DNA from: DATFVA01 sp963771705
GTDB taxonomy: Bacteria > Bacteroidota > Ignavibacteria > Ignavibacteriales > Ignavibacteriaceae
Assembly (NCBI GenBank): GCA_963771705.1
Contig: CAVYUP010000006.1
Location: 423,289 to 487,288, forward strand
DNA: 64,000 nucleotides
Reading direction: 5' to 3'
Both the position numbers and the translations under genes were made by a program. Within the stretch, counting starts at the first letter, position 1. Each line of letters opens with the position of its first letter. Shown here piece by piece: positions 56,288 through 64,000 of the stretch. Below the pieces are notes generated by a model. It did not search any database. It saw nothing but the letters and a program-made list of their open reading frames with translations, and was not told where the DNA came from.

Positions 56288-59200
56288 TTACTGTATCTCA
56301 AATTTATCAAAGTCTTCCTTGCTCATAATGCTACCAATTTGAGGATCTATAATCTCAACTTCTTCGTAGGAGAGGTTGTAGAGTTTGTAAACCATTATGT
56401 CTATCTGATCTTCTAAATTCTTTGTATTCATCTGAGTATTCTTCATTTTGACAGAAAGAATTTTATTAACATTATTTATTATTGCTTTTTGTTTAGTTGA
56501 GCTGATATTCAAAATAGGTAAAACTAGTACTTTCCCTTGAGTTAAATGAGGAAATATTCTTCTATCTTTCTCACCAAATGTGTAGTTATACCAAAATGCA
56601 ATCAATTTTGAGTTAAGAAATCCAAGTATATATCTTTCATCCAATGGACTATTATTATACTTTTTAAAAACATAAATAGTCTGAATAACGTACCTATATT
56701 CATCATCAACCACAGCTATTATTCCACTACCAGTTTTTCTAATTAAAATTTTTGTTCCTCTATATAATGAATCATTTTTGTAATCAATATTTGAATATGA
56801 AGTGTCAATAAAGACATTGGAATTTATAGAATACCTATCAATATCTTCTCCCCTTAAAAATTTTTTAAACCCTTTTTTAAAAACGAACTTAACTGCTTTT
56901 GAATTCTTCCCAATTTCCACACCTCTTGCATTAATTAAATGCTTTTCGAGCTTCTCAGATATTCTTGAAATATTTTCCAAGATAACATCAATTTTTGAAT
57001 TACCGAATATCTTAAAGATATGGTTATCATTCATAAGGAAATCATTTTGTTGCTTGTAATTGAAATCTGAAGAAAAATATCCCCTACACTTAATTTGTTC
57101 ATTCAATCGAGTTTGATTCCTTGTGTGAAGAATCGCTGATGGCATCGATACATTTTCAAATACATCATCACCTAAACTAGTTATTTCAAGAATAAATGAA
57201 TTATTTAATAGATATTTCCGTACTAATGTATAATCAATATTTGTTATAAATCTATCAGGGGTTATAAATATCAAACTGCCTGTGTCTTTTATTAATACTG
57301 AAAGCCCTTTTTCGATAAATAGATTAAACAAATCGTATTGACCAAAAGCCGTATTATAATAATTCTGATAAATAATTTTTACATCTTGTGATATAACTTT
57401 GGATTGTATCCAAGGTGGATTTCCAATGACAATATCAAAACCATTTTTTTCTGCAAAGACTTCAGCAAAGTAAACATCCCATAAAAAGAAATCTTTTTGT
57501 TTTCTGCCTTCGGTGTAAGCAATTAAATCCTGTTCTGCCTGGTCAAGATCAATTCCTATTTTCTTAAATAGTTTTTTCTTTTCTGCTTCAATAATTTCTT
57601 TTCTGCCGCTGTATTTACTTTCTAAATCTTTTAACTGCGGGTAATGCTGCTTAAGTTTTTCTTCAAATATTTCAAGAAGTTTTGCATCAATATCATCACG
57701 CAATTTTCTTTTTTTGTGAACATCGGGTTCATTCTGGTACTGGCTTTTCAGTTCTTCAAATTCATCAATTAACTTTTTGTACTTTTCATCAAAATCGAAA
57801 AGATTATCATCGTTTTGCGATTTGGTAGTAAAATCAATTCCTGCAAAAGATGAGATAAGAGAATTGCCCTGCATTAGTTTGAAATCAAGGTTAGGCAAAG
57901 GTTCAATCGCACCGTTTTCAACTTTTTCATCTACAAGTAAAGAGATAAAAAATCTGAGCTTAGCTATTTCAACAGCTATCTGCTGTATATCGACACCATA
58001 AATACATTTTTCAATTAAATATAGTTTTCTGCCGTAGTTTGGGTTTTTCTCTTTGAACTTTCTTTCTGTTTCTTCTATAAATTTTCTTTGAAGGGTTATG
58101 TCTCTAACACTTTTCTTTATTCCTTCAATCTGGGATTGTTTCCACAGCGAGTTATCGGGATCTAATTTATGAAGGAGAAAAACCAGTCTGTTTAGAATAC
58201 GCATAGGGAAAGCACCGGATCCAACGGCGGGATCAACAACTCTGAGTGAATCTATTAAGTTGACAAGTTTTTTGGTTTGAACTGAATCGAAAGGATTTGA
58301 TTGATCTTCTCCAGAGAATAAAATATTCAGCTTGCTATCAATATCATCCAATTGTATATGAGTTTTGAAATACTGCTTTAAGCTTTCATCAACCATATAA
58401 TCAACTATAGGTCGAGGAGTATAATAGCTTCCAGTTGATTTGCGTGCGGTTTTTGCGGTTTCCGGGTTGTAACTTGCAAGAAGGTTCTCAAAAACTTTAC
58501 CTAAGAGTTCAGGGTCTAAAGCAACATCCGCATCATTCGGATCACCTTCATCAATTGTAAAGTTGTACAATGAAAGAGTGTTTATTAAACCTCTTACATT
58601 ATATCTTTTATTTGTTGTGCCGTAATCTTCATTTAGGTTAATTTCTTTGTCAACATTGAAGAATAAATAATTAGGAATAATCGGCTGCTGTGATTTTGTA
58701 GATGTAAAACCATCAATATATTTTCTTTCATTTCTTGTTTTGGTTTTATAATCGAGGCATTCAAACAAGCCGCCGTTAAGAAACGGAATTGGCATAAAAT
58801 ACTTTTCAATTACTTCTTCGCTGTCTCTGAATAATTCTTCATAACGATAAACATTGTGGTTGCCAAAATCGTGACTGAATCCTTTATAACCTTTTTTCTT
58901 AGAGGTAAATCTCCGGTCTTCCTTTTTGGTGTTTAAGGTGGCAAAGAAAAGATTCTGAAGAATAGCTTTATAATAATTATCGTCCTTTGATTTTACGTCA
59001 GTAAGTATTCCCTTAATCGTTTTTTCATTAAATAATTCTTCAGGAACCAGTTTACGGACTTTCATAAACCAAATAAAAATAAGACGAGTGATCATACGTA
59101 TAACAGAAATTTCCCTTCCATTCTTTTCTGTTTCAGCATCATCGGGAAATTTCACTTTCTTCAATGCCCAGAAATACCAATTAGCAATTTCTTTGTAGAA

Positions 59201-59455
59201 CTCTTTATTAACTACTTCGATGGAGAAGCGGTTTTGAAGATCATCAAAATCTTTTACTCTTCCTTTTTTTATGAGGAAGTCATAAGGTGTATGAACTTTT
59301 GCATCAGGACCTAAGAAAAAGGAAAAACGTCTTGGATTAGAATATTCTCTTTTAACTCTGCTGTCCTTCGAGAGATAAATCAACAGTGGCAAGAGAAAGG
59401 CGGTAGTTTTGAGATTTTGGTGAATGGAAAATTGCGAGTGCTCTTTTAGAACCAT
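56288..59455 (-). CDS. Eco57I-class DNA methylase, main part of a frameshifted gene
   Basis: The frame encodes an N6-adenine methylase of the Eco57I class: TGSYYTPRPIVDYM (about 341), the SAM site VVDPAVGSGAFPMRIL (about 407), CIYGVDIQQIAVEIAKLR (about 484) and catalytic IVIGNPPW (about 675). A target-recognition-like part follows to the end. The first 30 or so residues are out-of-frame noise; real homology begins at DSRVKREYSNPRRFSF. The missing N-terminus is in the overlapping frame at 59352-59702. Removing one G near 59370 joins both into a 1137-residue protein. It likely modifies, and may cut, DNA with the PLD-SNF2 helicase encoded upstream. Confidence 0.85.
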   Translation of the reverse strand: MVLKEHSQFSIHQNLKTTAFLLPLLIYLSKDSRVKREYSNPRRFSFFLGPDAKVHTPYDFLIKKGRVKDFDDLQNRFSIEVVNKEFYKEIANWYFWALKKVKFPDDAETEKNGREISVIRMITRLIFIWFMKVRKLVPEELFNEKTIKGILTDVKSKDDNYYKAILQNLFFATLNTKKEDRRFTSKKKGYKGFSHDFGNHNVYRYEELFRDSEEVIEKYFMPIPFLNGGLFECLDYKTKTRNERKYIDGFTSTKSQQPIIPNYLFFNVDKEINLNEDYGTTNKRYNVRGLINTLSLYNFTIDEGDPNDADVALDPELLGKVFENLLASYNPETAKTARKSTGSYYTPRPIVDYMVDESLKQYFKTHIQLDDIDSKLNILFSGEDQSNPFDSVQTKKLVNLIDSLRVVDPAVGSGAFPMRILNRLVFLLHKLDPDNSLWKQSQIEGIKKSVRDITLQRKFIEETERKFKEKNPNYGRKLYLIEKCIYGVDIQQIAVEIAKLRFFISLLVDEKVENGAIEPLPNLDFKLMQGNSLISSFAGIDFTTKSQNDDNLFDFDEKYKKLIDEFEELKSQYQNEPDVHKKRKLRDDIDAKLLEIFEEKLKQHYPQLKDLESKYSGRKEIIEAEKKKLFKKIGIDLDQAEQDLIAYTEGRKQKDFFLWDVYFAEVFAEKNGFDIVIGNPPWIQSKVISQDVKIIYQNYYNTAFGQYDLFNLFIEKGLSVLIKDTGSLIFITPDRFITNIDYTLVRKYLLNNSFILEITSLGDDVFENVSMPSAILHTRNQTRLNEQIKCRGYFSSDFNYKQQNDFLMNDNHIFKIFGNSKIDVILENISRISEKLEKHLINARGVEIGKNSKAVKFVFKKGFKKFLRGEDIDRYSINSNVFIDTSYSNIDYKNDSLYRGTKILIRKTGSGIIAVVDDEYRYVIQTIYVFKKYNNSPLDERYILGFLNSKLIAFWYNYTFGEKDRRIFPHLTQGKVLVLPILNISSTKQKAIINNVNKILSVKMKNTQMNTKNLEDQIDIMVYKLYNLSYEEVEIIDPQIGSIMSKEDFDKFEIQ

Positions 59456-59702
59456 AGCTTGCCATCAGACGGAAAAAATCTTTTGATATACCGACACGTG
59501 GATCATTTTCGGATGAGTGTTTAATTTCATAAACATCAAGTTCAAGGAATTTGTCTCTTCCAATCAATTCGGCTTTTTTAATAAACTGAGGTTTGAACTC
59601 AAGAGATATTTCTTCTTCAATAATTGTGAAATCATCTGTTAGAAACTGATTCTGAAAGAATTTTATATATTCAGTCCGTGAATAAGGATTCAGAAAATTC
59701 AT
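59352..59702 (-). CDS. N-terminal piece of the frameshifted methylase
   Basis: This 116-residue piece has a proper start (GAGGAGTTAAT before the ATG, overlapping the helicase TGA) and reads NFLNPYSRTEYIKFFQNQFL, then LELDVYEIKHSSENDPRV, which could be a PD-(D/E)xK-like nuclease core, and ALAIFHSPKSQNYRLSLATVDLSLEG. It then runs into a stop after a single-base shift. The next homologous residues (DSRVKREYS) lie in the neighbouring frame. It is therefore the start of the methylase, not a separate gene. The nuclease reading is tentative. Confidence 0.75.
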   Translation of the reverse strand: MNFLNPYSRTEYIKFFQNQFLTDDFTIIEEEISLEFKPQFIKKAELIGRDKFLELDVYEIKHSSENDPRVGISKDFFRLMASYGSKRALAIFHSPKSQNYRLSLATVDLSLEGQQS

Positions 59703-60514
59703 ATTAACTCCTCAGCAAGAATTAGATTTTCCTCGGCTTCGTCAATGCTTTCAGATTTCTTAATAATATCCATTAAATAACTATGTGGGACATCTGACAT
59801 CAATTTATTAACATCTTTCTCAAGATTTTTTGAAGATATTTTCCGAATCTGCTTATGATATAGTTCCGGCAGCGAATCCAGTTCTTTTACCACAGTTAAA
59901 AGATCTTTAAGGTAGTCTGCATCTCCGGTCCCTTTTTGAATCAACAGTTCAATTTTCGCTATTGTTTCGCTTTTTCCTTTATCAAGTGCCACTAAATTGC
60001 GGGTTAGGAACAGATTTTTCTTCACAGTTTGATAGATGTTTTCAAATGCTGAAGTTACCGGCTCTGATTTTTCATTAACATCAGCCCGGAACAGATCAAT
60101 AGCTTCACGAGAGTTTAGCGTATAAAAATCTTCAGGAGTAGTGCCGATCTTGAAGATGTAATCCGTACCTTTTTTGCCAAAAACCAGTGCTCCCTTAGTA
60201 GTACTTTCTTTAGTTCTTTTAATTCGTATTCGCCTTGGAAGATCAAGTGCTTTTCTGAGAATATCAGGATTATAACTCTTAAGATTATTTACTTCATTCA
60301 AATATTTTGCGTCCCATGATTCCTTTGCCTCCTGCTCCTTCATCTCTTCCCTGAACCTCTCAACAAAAAAGGATCTTAATTCTTCATCCTTTGTTAGGAC
60401 CTTAGTATCCTCACCAATCAGAGATTGAATCATTGCCAATTTCAAAGAAGTAATTTGTGTAACAAAAGTATGCTTCTGTCCCTCTGCAGATGGGAAGAAA
60501 TTATAGATAAACAA
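59699..60514 (-). CDS. C-terminal piece of the PLD-SNF2 helicase
   Basis: This 271-residue piece starts inside helicase sequence (FIYNFFPSAEGQKHTFVTQITSLKLAM) and has no ribosome site. The preceding bases (60515-60669) encode, in two other frames, DYDILVATDAISEGFNLHRAG and YDIPYNPTRVIQRVGRINR, the helicase motifs V and VI. The rest is the helix-rich tail common after SNF2 cores. Its stop overlaps the methylase start. It is part of one gene with the two pieces upstream, broken by single-base insertions near 60598 and 60672. Confidence 0.7.
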   Translation of the reverse strand: MFIYNFFPSAEGQKHTFVTQITSLKLAMIQSLIGEDTKVLTKDEELRSFFVERFREEMKEQEAKESWDAKYLNEVNNLKSYNPDILRKALDLPRRIRIKRTKESTTKGALVFGKKGTDYIFKIGTTPEDFYTLNSREAIDLFRADVNEKSEPVTSAFENIYQTVKKNLFLTRNLVALDKGKSETIAKIELLIQKGTGDADYLKDLLTVVKELDSLPELYHKQIRKISSKNLEKDVNKLMSDVPHSYLMDIIKKSESIDEAEENLILAEELI

Positions 60515-60669
60515 TTCATCAAAAACTTTTTTATTTATCCTGTTTATACGTCCAACTCTTTGAATTACCCGTGTTGGGTTATAAGGAATATCATAATTGA
60601 AATATTATTCCTGCTCTATGAAGATTAAATCCTTCAGAAATTGCATCCGTAGCAACGAGAATATCATAA

Positions 60670-61239
60670 TCATTTAAGTTTTAGATTATCTTTTATACCG
60701 GCATCGAAATTTCTTCTTATAGTCTCTTTATTTGAAAGTGATGAATCCTGAGCTGAGTACTTGAATACCCTGAAATCACTTTTTAAGCGGTCATATAGAT
60801 ATGCAGCCGTATCTCCGAATTCTGTAAATACAACAATCTTCCTGGAAGGCATTTCCTTCAACTTCTTCTTCAGAATAACCTTAAAATCCTTAAGCTTAGG
60901 ATCATCCGGGTAACCATTCTTAAACCATTCTTCTTTTATTGAGTTCAGCAGGTTAATATCCTTTTCAAGATCTCGTATAAAATTGATACTAAGCTCCTTT
61001 TTGTCTATCAGGAATAAACCCCTCTCATTATACTGAGACAGCTGCTCATCAAAATTTATATTCTCTAAATCAATTTCTGCATCCTCTCCTTCCAAATCGA
61101 ATAACTCTTCTATTGATGGGAGGTTTCCCTTTTTATAAATGGGAACTTTCCCCAGTCTCTCATACCAATCCTTCACGTATTCAGAGGACCTGATCATAGA
61201 ATCTAAGCTTTTACAAAAGGCATCAACAGCAACTTTCAA
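60670..61239 (-). CDS. Middle piece of the PLD-SNF2 helicase
   Basis: The 189-residue piece covers the start of the helicase C-terminal domain: VAVDAFCKSLDSMI, then RKIVVFTEFGDTAAYLYDRLKSDFRVFKYSAQD (motif IV region). It begins in mid-gene: the upstream piece ends LLVRRFESCC-stop where the family has FESS followed by this frame. Removing one base near 61226 restores continuity. The end (KDNLKLK-stop) also breaks mid-sequence. It is not an independent gene. Confidence 0.7.
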   Translation of the reverse strand: MKVAVDAFCKSLDSMIRSSEYVKDWYERLGKVPIYKKGNLPSIEELFDLEGEDAEIDLENINFDEQLSQYNERGLFLIDKKELSINFIRDLEKDINLLNSIKEEWFKNGYPDDPKLKDFKVILKKKLKEMPSRKIVVFTEFGDTAAYLYDRLKSDFRVFKYSAQDSSLSNKETIRRNFDAGIKDNLKLK

Positions 61240-62947
61240 ACCTTCTTACCAGAAGATGCTTCATAAATCCGGCAATATTACGTTGAGATTGCTTGAATAA
61301 ATTTACATCATCATATTCAGCAGATATTTTTTCTTTATATTTCTCAATGTTCTTAACATACACGGCAGGCATATAACGTGCGCCAAGAAAACCCTTTCCT
61401 TCTTCTTCCGGTGCTATTCTGTAAAATGTATCTATATACAGTTCTGTTAATTCTCCCAGCTGATACTGTAGAACTTCAGGATCATTTACCTTTGGAAATG
61501 AAATCTTTTGTTGTTTTAAGTCCTGCTTATATTCCTCTATTAAATCAAGATCAATCCTGGAACGTCTGATTATTAAAGGTGAAAGAATATCTCTGATCTT
61601 ATCAGCCAGAACATCAATTTCATTCTTAACTTGGACCTCGGATTTAGTTTTTTTACGCTGCCCCTCTTTTATCTTCTTGAATTCCTTGATTAATTCTCTG
61701 AATTGCCAGCTTAGATTATCAACCGTCCGAATTGTTGACTTAGCGGTTATCTGAAATAGTTTTATAAGAGAAAAAATATCCTGGGGGCGGTTATTAAACG
61801 GTGTGGCTGAGAGAAGTACAACTTTATTTTTTTGACATAGTTTATGAAGGTTTGCATAATCTTCGGTATTTTCATTCCTGTACTTATGTGCTTCATCTAT
61901 GATGATCAGCTTTTGTTCATTACTATCATTCTCTTCCAGGGCATCAGCTATTTTCCCGCTAGAATAAATCTTAGCATTGAAAAGGAAATCCCAGGCATAA
62001 TCCTGCCATTGAGGAATCAAGTGAGGTGGTGCGATAACTATAACTCTCATTTTCATATTGAAAGCTACCGCTGACGCAATAATACTTTTCCCCAGCCCTA
62101 CAACATCCGCAATAATTACACCATTATGCTGCTCAAGGATGGACATAGCTCTTGAAACTGCATCAACCTGATATTTAAGATCCTGAAATTTCTCACCGGT
62201 TATATCTGAAGGTAAAGCTACCCGATCTTTTTTAGCCACTGTAAAATACTCAAGAAGAACTCTTATATATAAAAGGTAAGGACTAGGGAGCTTATCCAGC
62301 CATATCTTTTCAATGACATTCTTATGGAAGTCCTGAAAATTATTCTGATCCACAATTAAAACTGATTCTTTCCAGAGTTCATTAAAAAGATCAAGCCCTT
62401 CCTTAAAATGCTCATCACGGAAAATAACGTTCACTTCGTGACGACCACGAAGACCTGAATGGCTAAGATTACTTGATCCTGTAATGACAGCACCAGGGTA
62501 TGAACCACCTTCAGAGTAATCCTCTTTCTTTTCAAACAGATACAACTTAGAATGATTAGGATGTAGCGTTTTCCTGATTTCCAGAGAACCGTCCTGAACT
62601 TTTTCAATAAATTCTCTGAATGCCTCCTGTTTAGGCATCGAATCAAAGAAATCGGTATCGTTAAAGATGGCAACAAGAGATTCATTAAACTTCTTCCGAA
62701 CGTCACCGCGGGAGTTGTTTACGCCATCTATAATCTCAAACTCCCGGATTTTATTGAACAAATCTTTTTCAACATCAAGACCAACAAGGATCTTTATATG
62801 TTTATCTGAAACTTTCTTATAAATCTCTTCAAAGCCAGAAAAGTAGAAGTACCCGACAAGAAAATAAAGCGCTTTTGACGAAGGGAGTATACTATTAAAA
62901 ACTTCAGAGAGAAGTTTGTCTTGATTTGTAATGAACTGATGTGACAT
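61223..62947 (-). CDS. N-terminal piece of a PLD-SNF2 helicase
   Basis: The 574-residue piece starts at a good ATG and has a phospholipase D-like domain with an HxK pair (HPNHSKLYLF, about 129) and GSSNLSHSG (157). It continues as an SNF2-type helicase: VVGLGKSIIA (Walker A, about 283), LIIIDEAHKYRNE (351) and LLSATPFNN (379). Only one clear HxK is visible, so the PLD part may bind rather than cut. With the next pieces it forms one 1081-residue protein after correcting three insertions (3249 minus 3 bases is in frame). It would move on DNA for the methylase encoded downstream. Confidence 0.85.
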   Translation of the reverse strand: MSHQFITNQDKLLSEVFNSILPSSKALYFLVGYFYFSGFEEIYKKVSDKHIKILVGLDVEKDLFNKIREFEIIDGVNNSRGDVRKKFNESLVAIFNDTDFFDSMPKQEAFREFIEKVQDGSLEIRKTLHPNHSKLYLFEKKEDYSEGGSYPGAVITGSSNLSHSGLRGRHEVNVIFRDEHFKEGLDLFNELWKESVLIVDQNNFQDFHKNVIEKIWLDKLPSPYLLYIRVLLEYFTVAKKDRVALPSDITGEKFQDLKYQVDAVSRAMSILEQHNGVIIADVVGLGKSIIASAVAFNMKMRVIVIAPPHLIPQWQDYAWDFLFNAKIYSSGKIADALEENDSNEQKLIIIDEAHKYRNENTEDYANLHKLCQKNKVVLLSATPFNNRPQDIFSLIKLFQITAKSTIRTVDNLSWQFRELIKEFKKIKEGQRKKTKSEVQVKNEIDVLADKIRDILSPLIIRRSRIDLDLIEEYKQDLKQQKISFPKVNDPEVLQYQLGELTELYIDTFYRIAPEEEGKGFLGARYMPAVYVKNIEKYKEKISAEYDDVNLFKQSQRNIAGFMKHLLVRRFESCC

Positions 62948-63419
62948 TTATACCCGTTACTTTCACTGTGTAGAATAATGGCAAAAATAAGGAAATGGTA
63001 TATATAATAGAAGTGAAATGAAGAGGAAATTGTTCGAGGATTTATTATCCTTGTATGCAATTAAAAAAAATAAAAAAAATTTTATAACCCGATTTCCATC
63101 TCAGATTCCAGAGGTGGGGGTCATTCCTGGTTTGAAATCTTTCCGCGAGCAAGATCAGCTACAATGTACCGCGGGTACGCCAGGTACCGGTGATTCGCTA
63201 AAGATTCAGTTTGAAATTTTTTATTTAAAGGCGGATTATATCCGTCTTATCCTAAGATTTCTTTACCGAATACACCAGTCTCTTTTCAACTTTATCGCAA
63301 ACTAATTCTTTATTTCTTTCCTCAAAATATGCTATTTTCTTATTAGTATTTGCAATCATTTTTTAATTTAAGAGTAAAAAATGAATCGCTCTGAAAGGGT
63401 ATTTTAAATCTGGAGAGAA
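62948..63419. other. Intergenic region right of the helicase gene
   Basis: This 472-bp stretch separates the minus-strand helicase from the plus-strand lipoprotein and should hold both promoters. It contains an A-rich run (63060-63080), a locally GC-rich part with TACCGCGGGTA (63168-63178), a twice-occurring TTTGAAAT (63133 and 63209) and a small hairpin GGCGGAT/ATCCGTC (63230-63246). A 95-codon plus-strand frame in it lacks protein-like features. No second tmRNA-like fragment is seen here. Confidence 0.5.
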
Positions 63420-64000
63420 ATGATTACTAGTCTTAAAAACTTAATAATATTCCTTTCTGTGTTTCTTGCATTATTAGTATTCTCATGCGGTAAGTCATAT
63501 TATGACAAAGCAAAAGAATGTTATGACATAAATGACTATAAATCAGCAACAAGGATTCTTATTAAACATTTAGAAGAATACCCAACAGACATTCCTTCTC
63601 GGGAATTACTAGTAAAGTGTTATGATAAAAATGAGGATTGGCGGGGAGCTATCGAACAATTAACCGTGTTAAATAAAATAAAAAGTTCTTACGCTTATAC
63701 TTGTGGATTAGCTAAATATTATGCTGTAATCGGTGATTATACTAATTCGGAATTATTCATTAAGAAATCAGATACTAAATACGAGAATTTTTGGAATACA
63801 AATCCAATCTGTCAAAAATATAGGAGAGATATAGAGAATTTACCATCATTGTCAGAAACGGAAAAAGACACCGTAAAAATGAAAGAATATTTCAGAAAAT
63901 CAGATGCGATTGAAAGGGAATTCGAGGTTAAACGTGAAGAGATAAAAGATAGTCTAGATAGGACTGGGATTATAATTGCACGTGTTTTATATCTACTACA
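63420..64000 (+). CDS. TPR-like lipoprotein, C-terminus cut by window edge
   Basis: The frame is open from an ATG at 63420 (GGAGAG just before it) to the window end, giving 193 residues. The product has a lipoprotein signal (FLSVFLALLVFSC) and tetratricopeptide-like helices: YYDKAKECYDINDYKSATRIL, LLVKCYDKNEDWRGAIEQL and CGLAKYYAVIGDYTNSELF. A charged helical part follows (MKEYFRKSDAIEREFE). TPR lipoproteins often act as assembly or scaffold factors. It may be island cargo or the flank. Confidence 0.65.
   Translation, partial: MITSLKNLIIFLSVFLALLVFSCGKSYYDKAKECYDINDYKSATRILIKHLEEYPTDIPSRELLVKCYDKNEDWRGAIEQLTVLNKIKSSYAYTCGLAKYYAVIGDYTNSELFIKKSDTKYENFWNTNPICQKYRRDIENLPSLSETEKDTVKMKEYFRKSDAIEREFEVKREEIKDSLDRTGIIIARVLYLL

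Noticed and set aside
59350..61239. Programmed frameshifting in the helicase/methylase
   Set aside because: Four separate one-base gains without slippery heptamers or pseudoknot signs are better explained by decay or sequence error.
63018..63305. Plus-strand frame of 95 codons right of the helicase
   Set aside because: No convincing ribosome site, low-complexity Lys/Asn start and no recognisable motif; treated as intergenic.

Overview
The window looks like a chromosome segment from a diderm bacterium of the Bacteroidota/Ignavibacteria side of the tree. At least four secreted proteins end in a type IX secretion (T9SS) type A sorting domain (YPNPFNP motif). There are three TonB-dependent receptors, a PorV/PorQ-like barrel, a GWxTD protein and lipoproteins, with AGAGGT/GGAGGT-type ribosome binding sites. 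The phylum is inferred from protein style only; no rRNA is present.

Positions 1-37,233 form a carbohydrate-use region, all on the minus strand and mostly with very short gaps or overlaps. Reading with transcription: a GH92 mannosidase; a LacI regulator; a sugar ABC transporter (binding lipoprotein and two permeases, no ATPase); a GWxTD protein, a lipoprotein and a FadL-like barrel; a T9SS protein with two copies of a CBM9-like domain; an alcohol dehydrogenase; a TonB receptor, a T9SS-like surface protein and a PorV-like barrel; a second GH92 enzyme with an apparent non-AUG start; Gfo/Idh oxidoreductases and sugar isomerases; a second binding lipoprotein; large glycosidases (GH106-like, GH39/GH5-like, DUF6259-like, GH42); ribokinase and ribose pyranase; an aldo/keto reductase; and a ureidoglycolate-lyase-like cupin. 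Two near-perfect LacI-type palindromes (core GCAAACGTTTG) lie before lacI and before the ABC operon. The likely flow is capture of a glycan at the outer membrane, trimming of mannose/rhamnose/galactose-type residues, import by the ABC transporter, and oxidation/isomerisation inside. No SusD is present; the TonB + surface protein + PorV-like trio may take its place.

Positions 37,234-55,063 are a mixed region: an 11-bp tandem repeat array, a small membrane-anchored protein with two tandem TonB receptors, a T9SS protein with 13 YCF48-type repeats beside a TrmB-type regulator that has a palindrome in front of it, a T9SS 5'-nucleotidase-family protein, a GH29 fucosidase lipoprotein, a T9SS BNR-repeat protein and small exported proteins.

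Positions 55,270-62,947 look like the left part of a genomic island. The left edge carries a fragment matching the T-arm and 3' acceptor strand of tmRNA, a common integration site. It is followed by a hypothetical gene, a duplicated C-terminal remnant with REP-like palindromes, and a defence-type pair: a PLD-SNF2 helicase and an Eco57I-class DNA methylase. The pair carries four apparent single-base insertions inside 1.9 kb. A TPR-like lipoprotein runs off the right edge.
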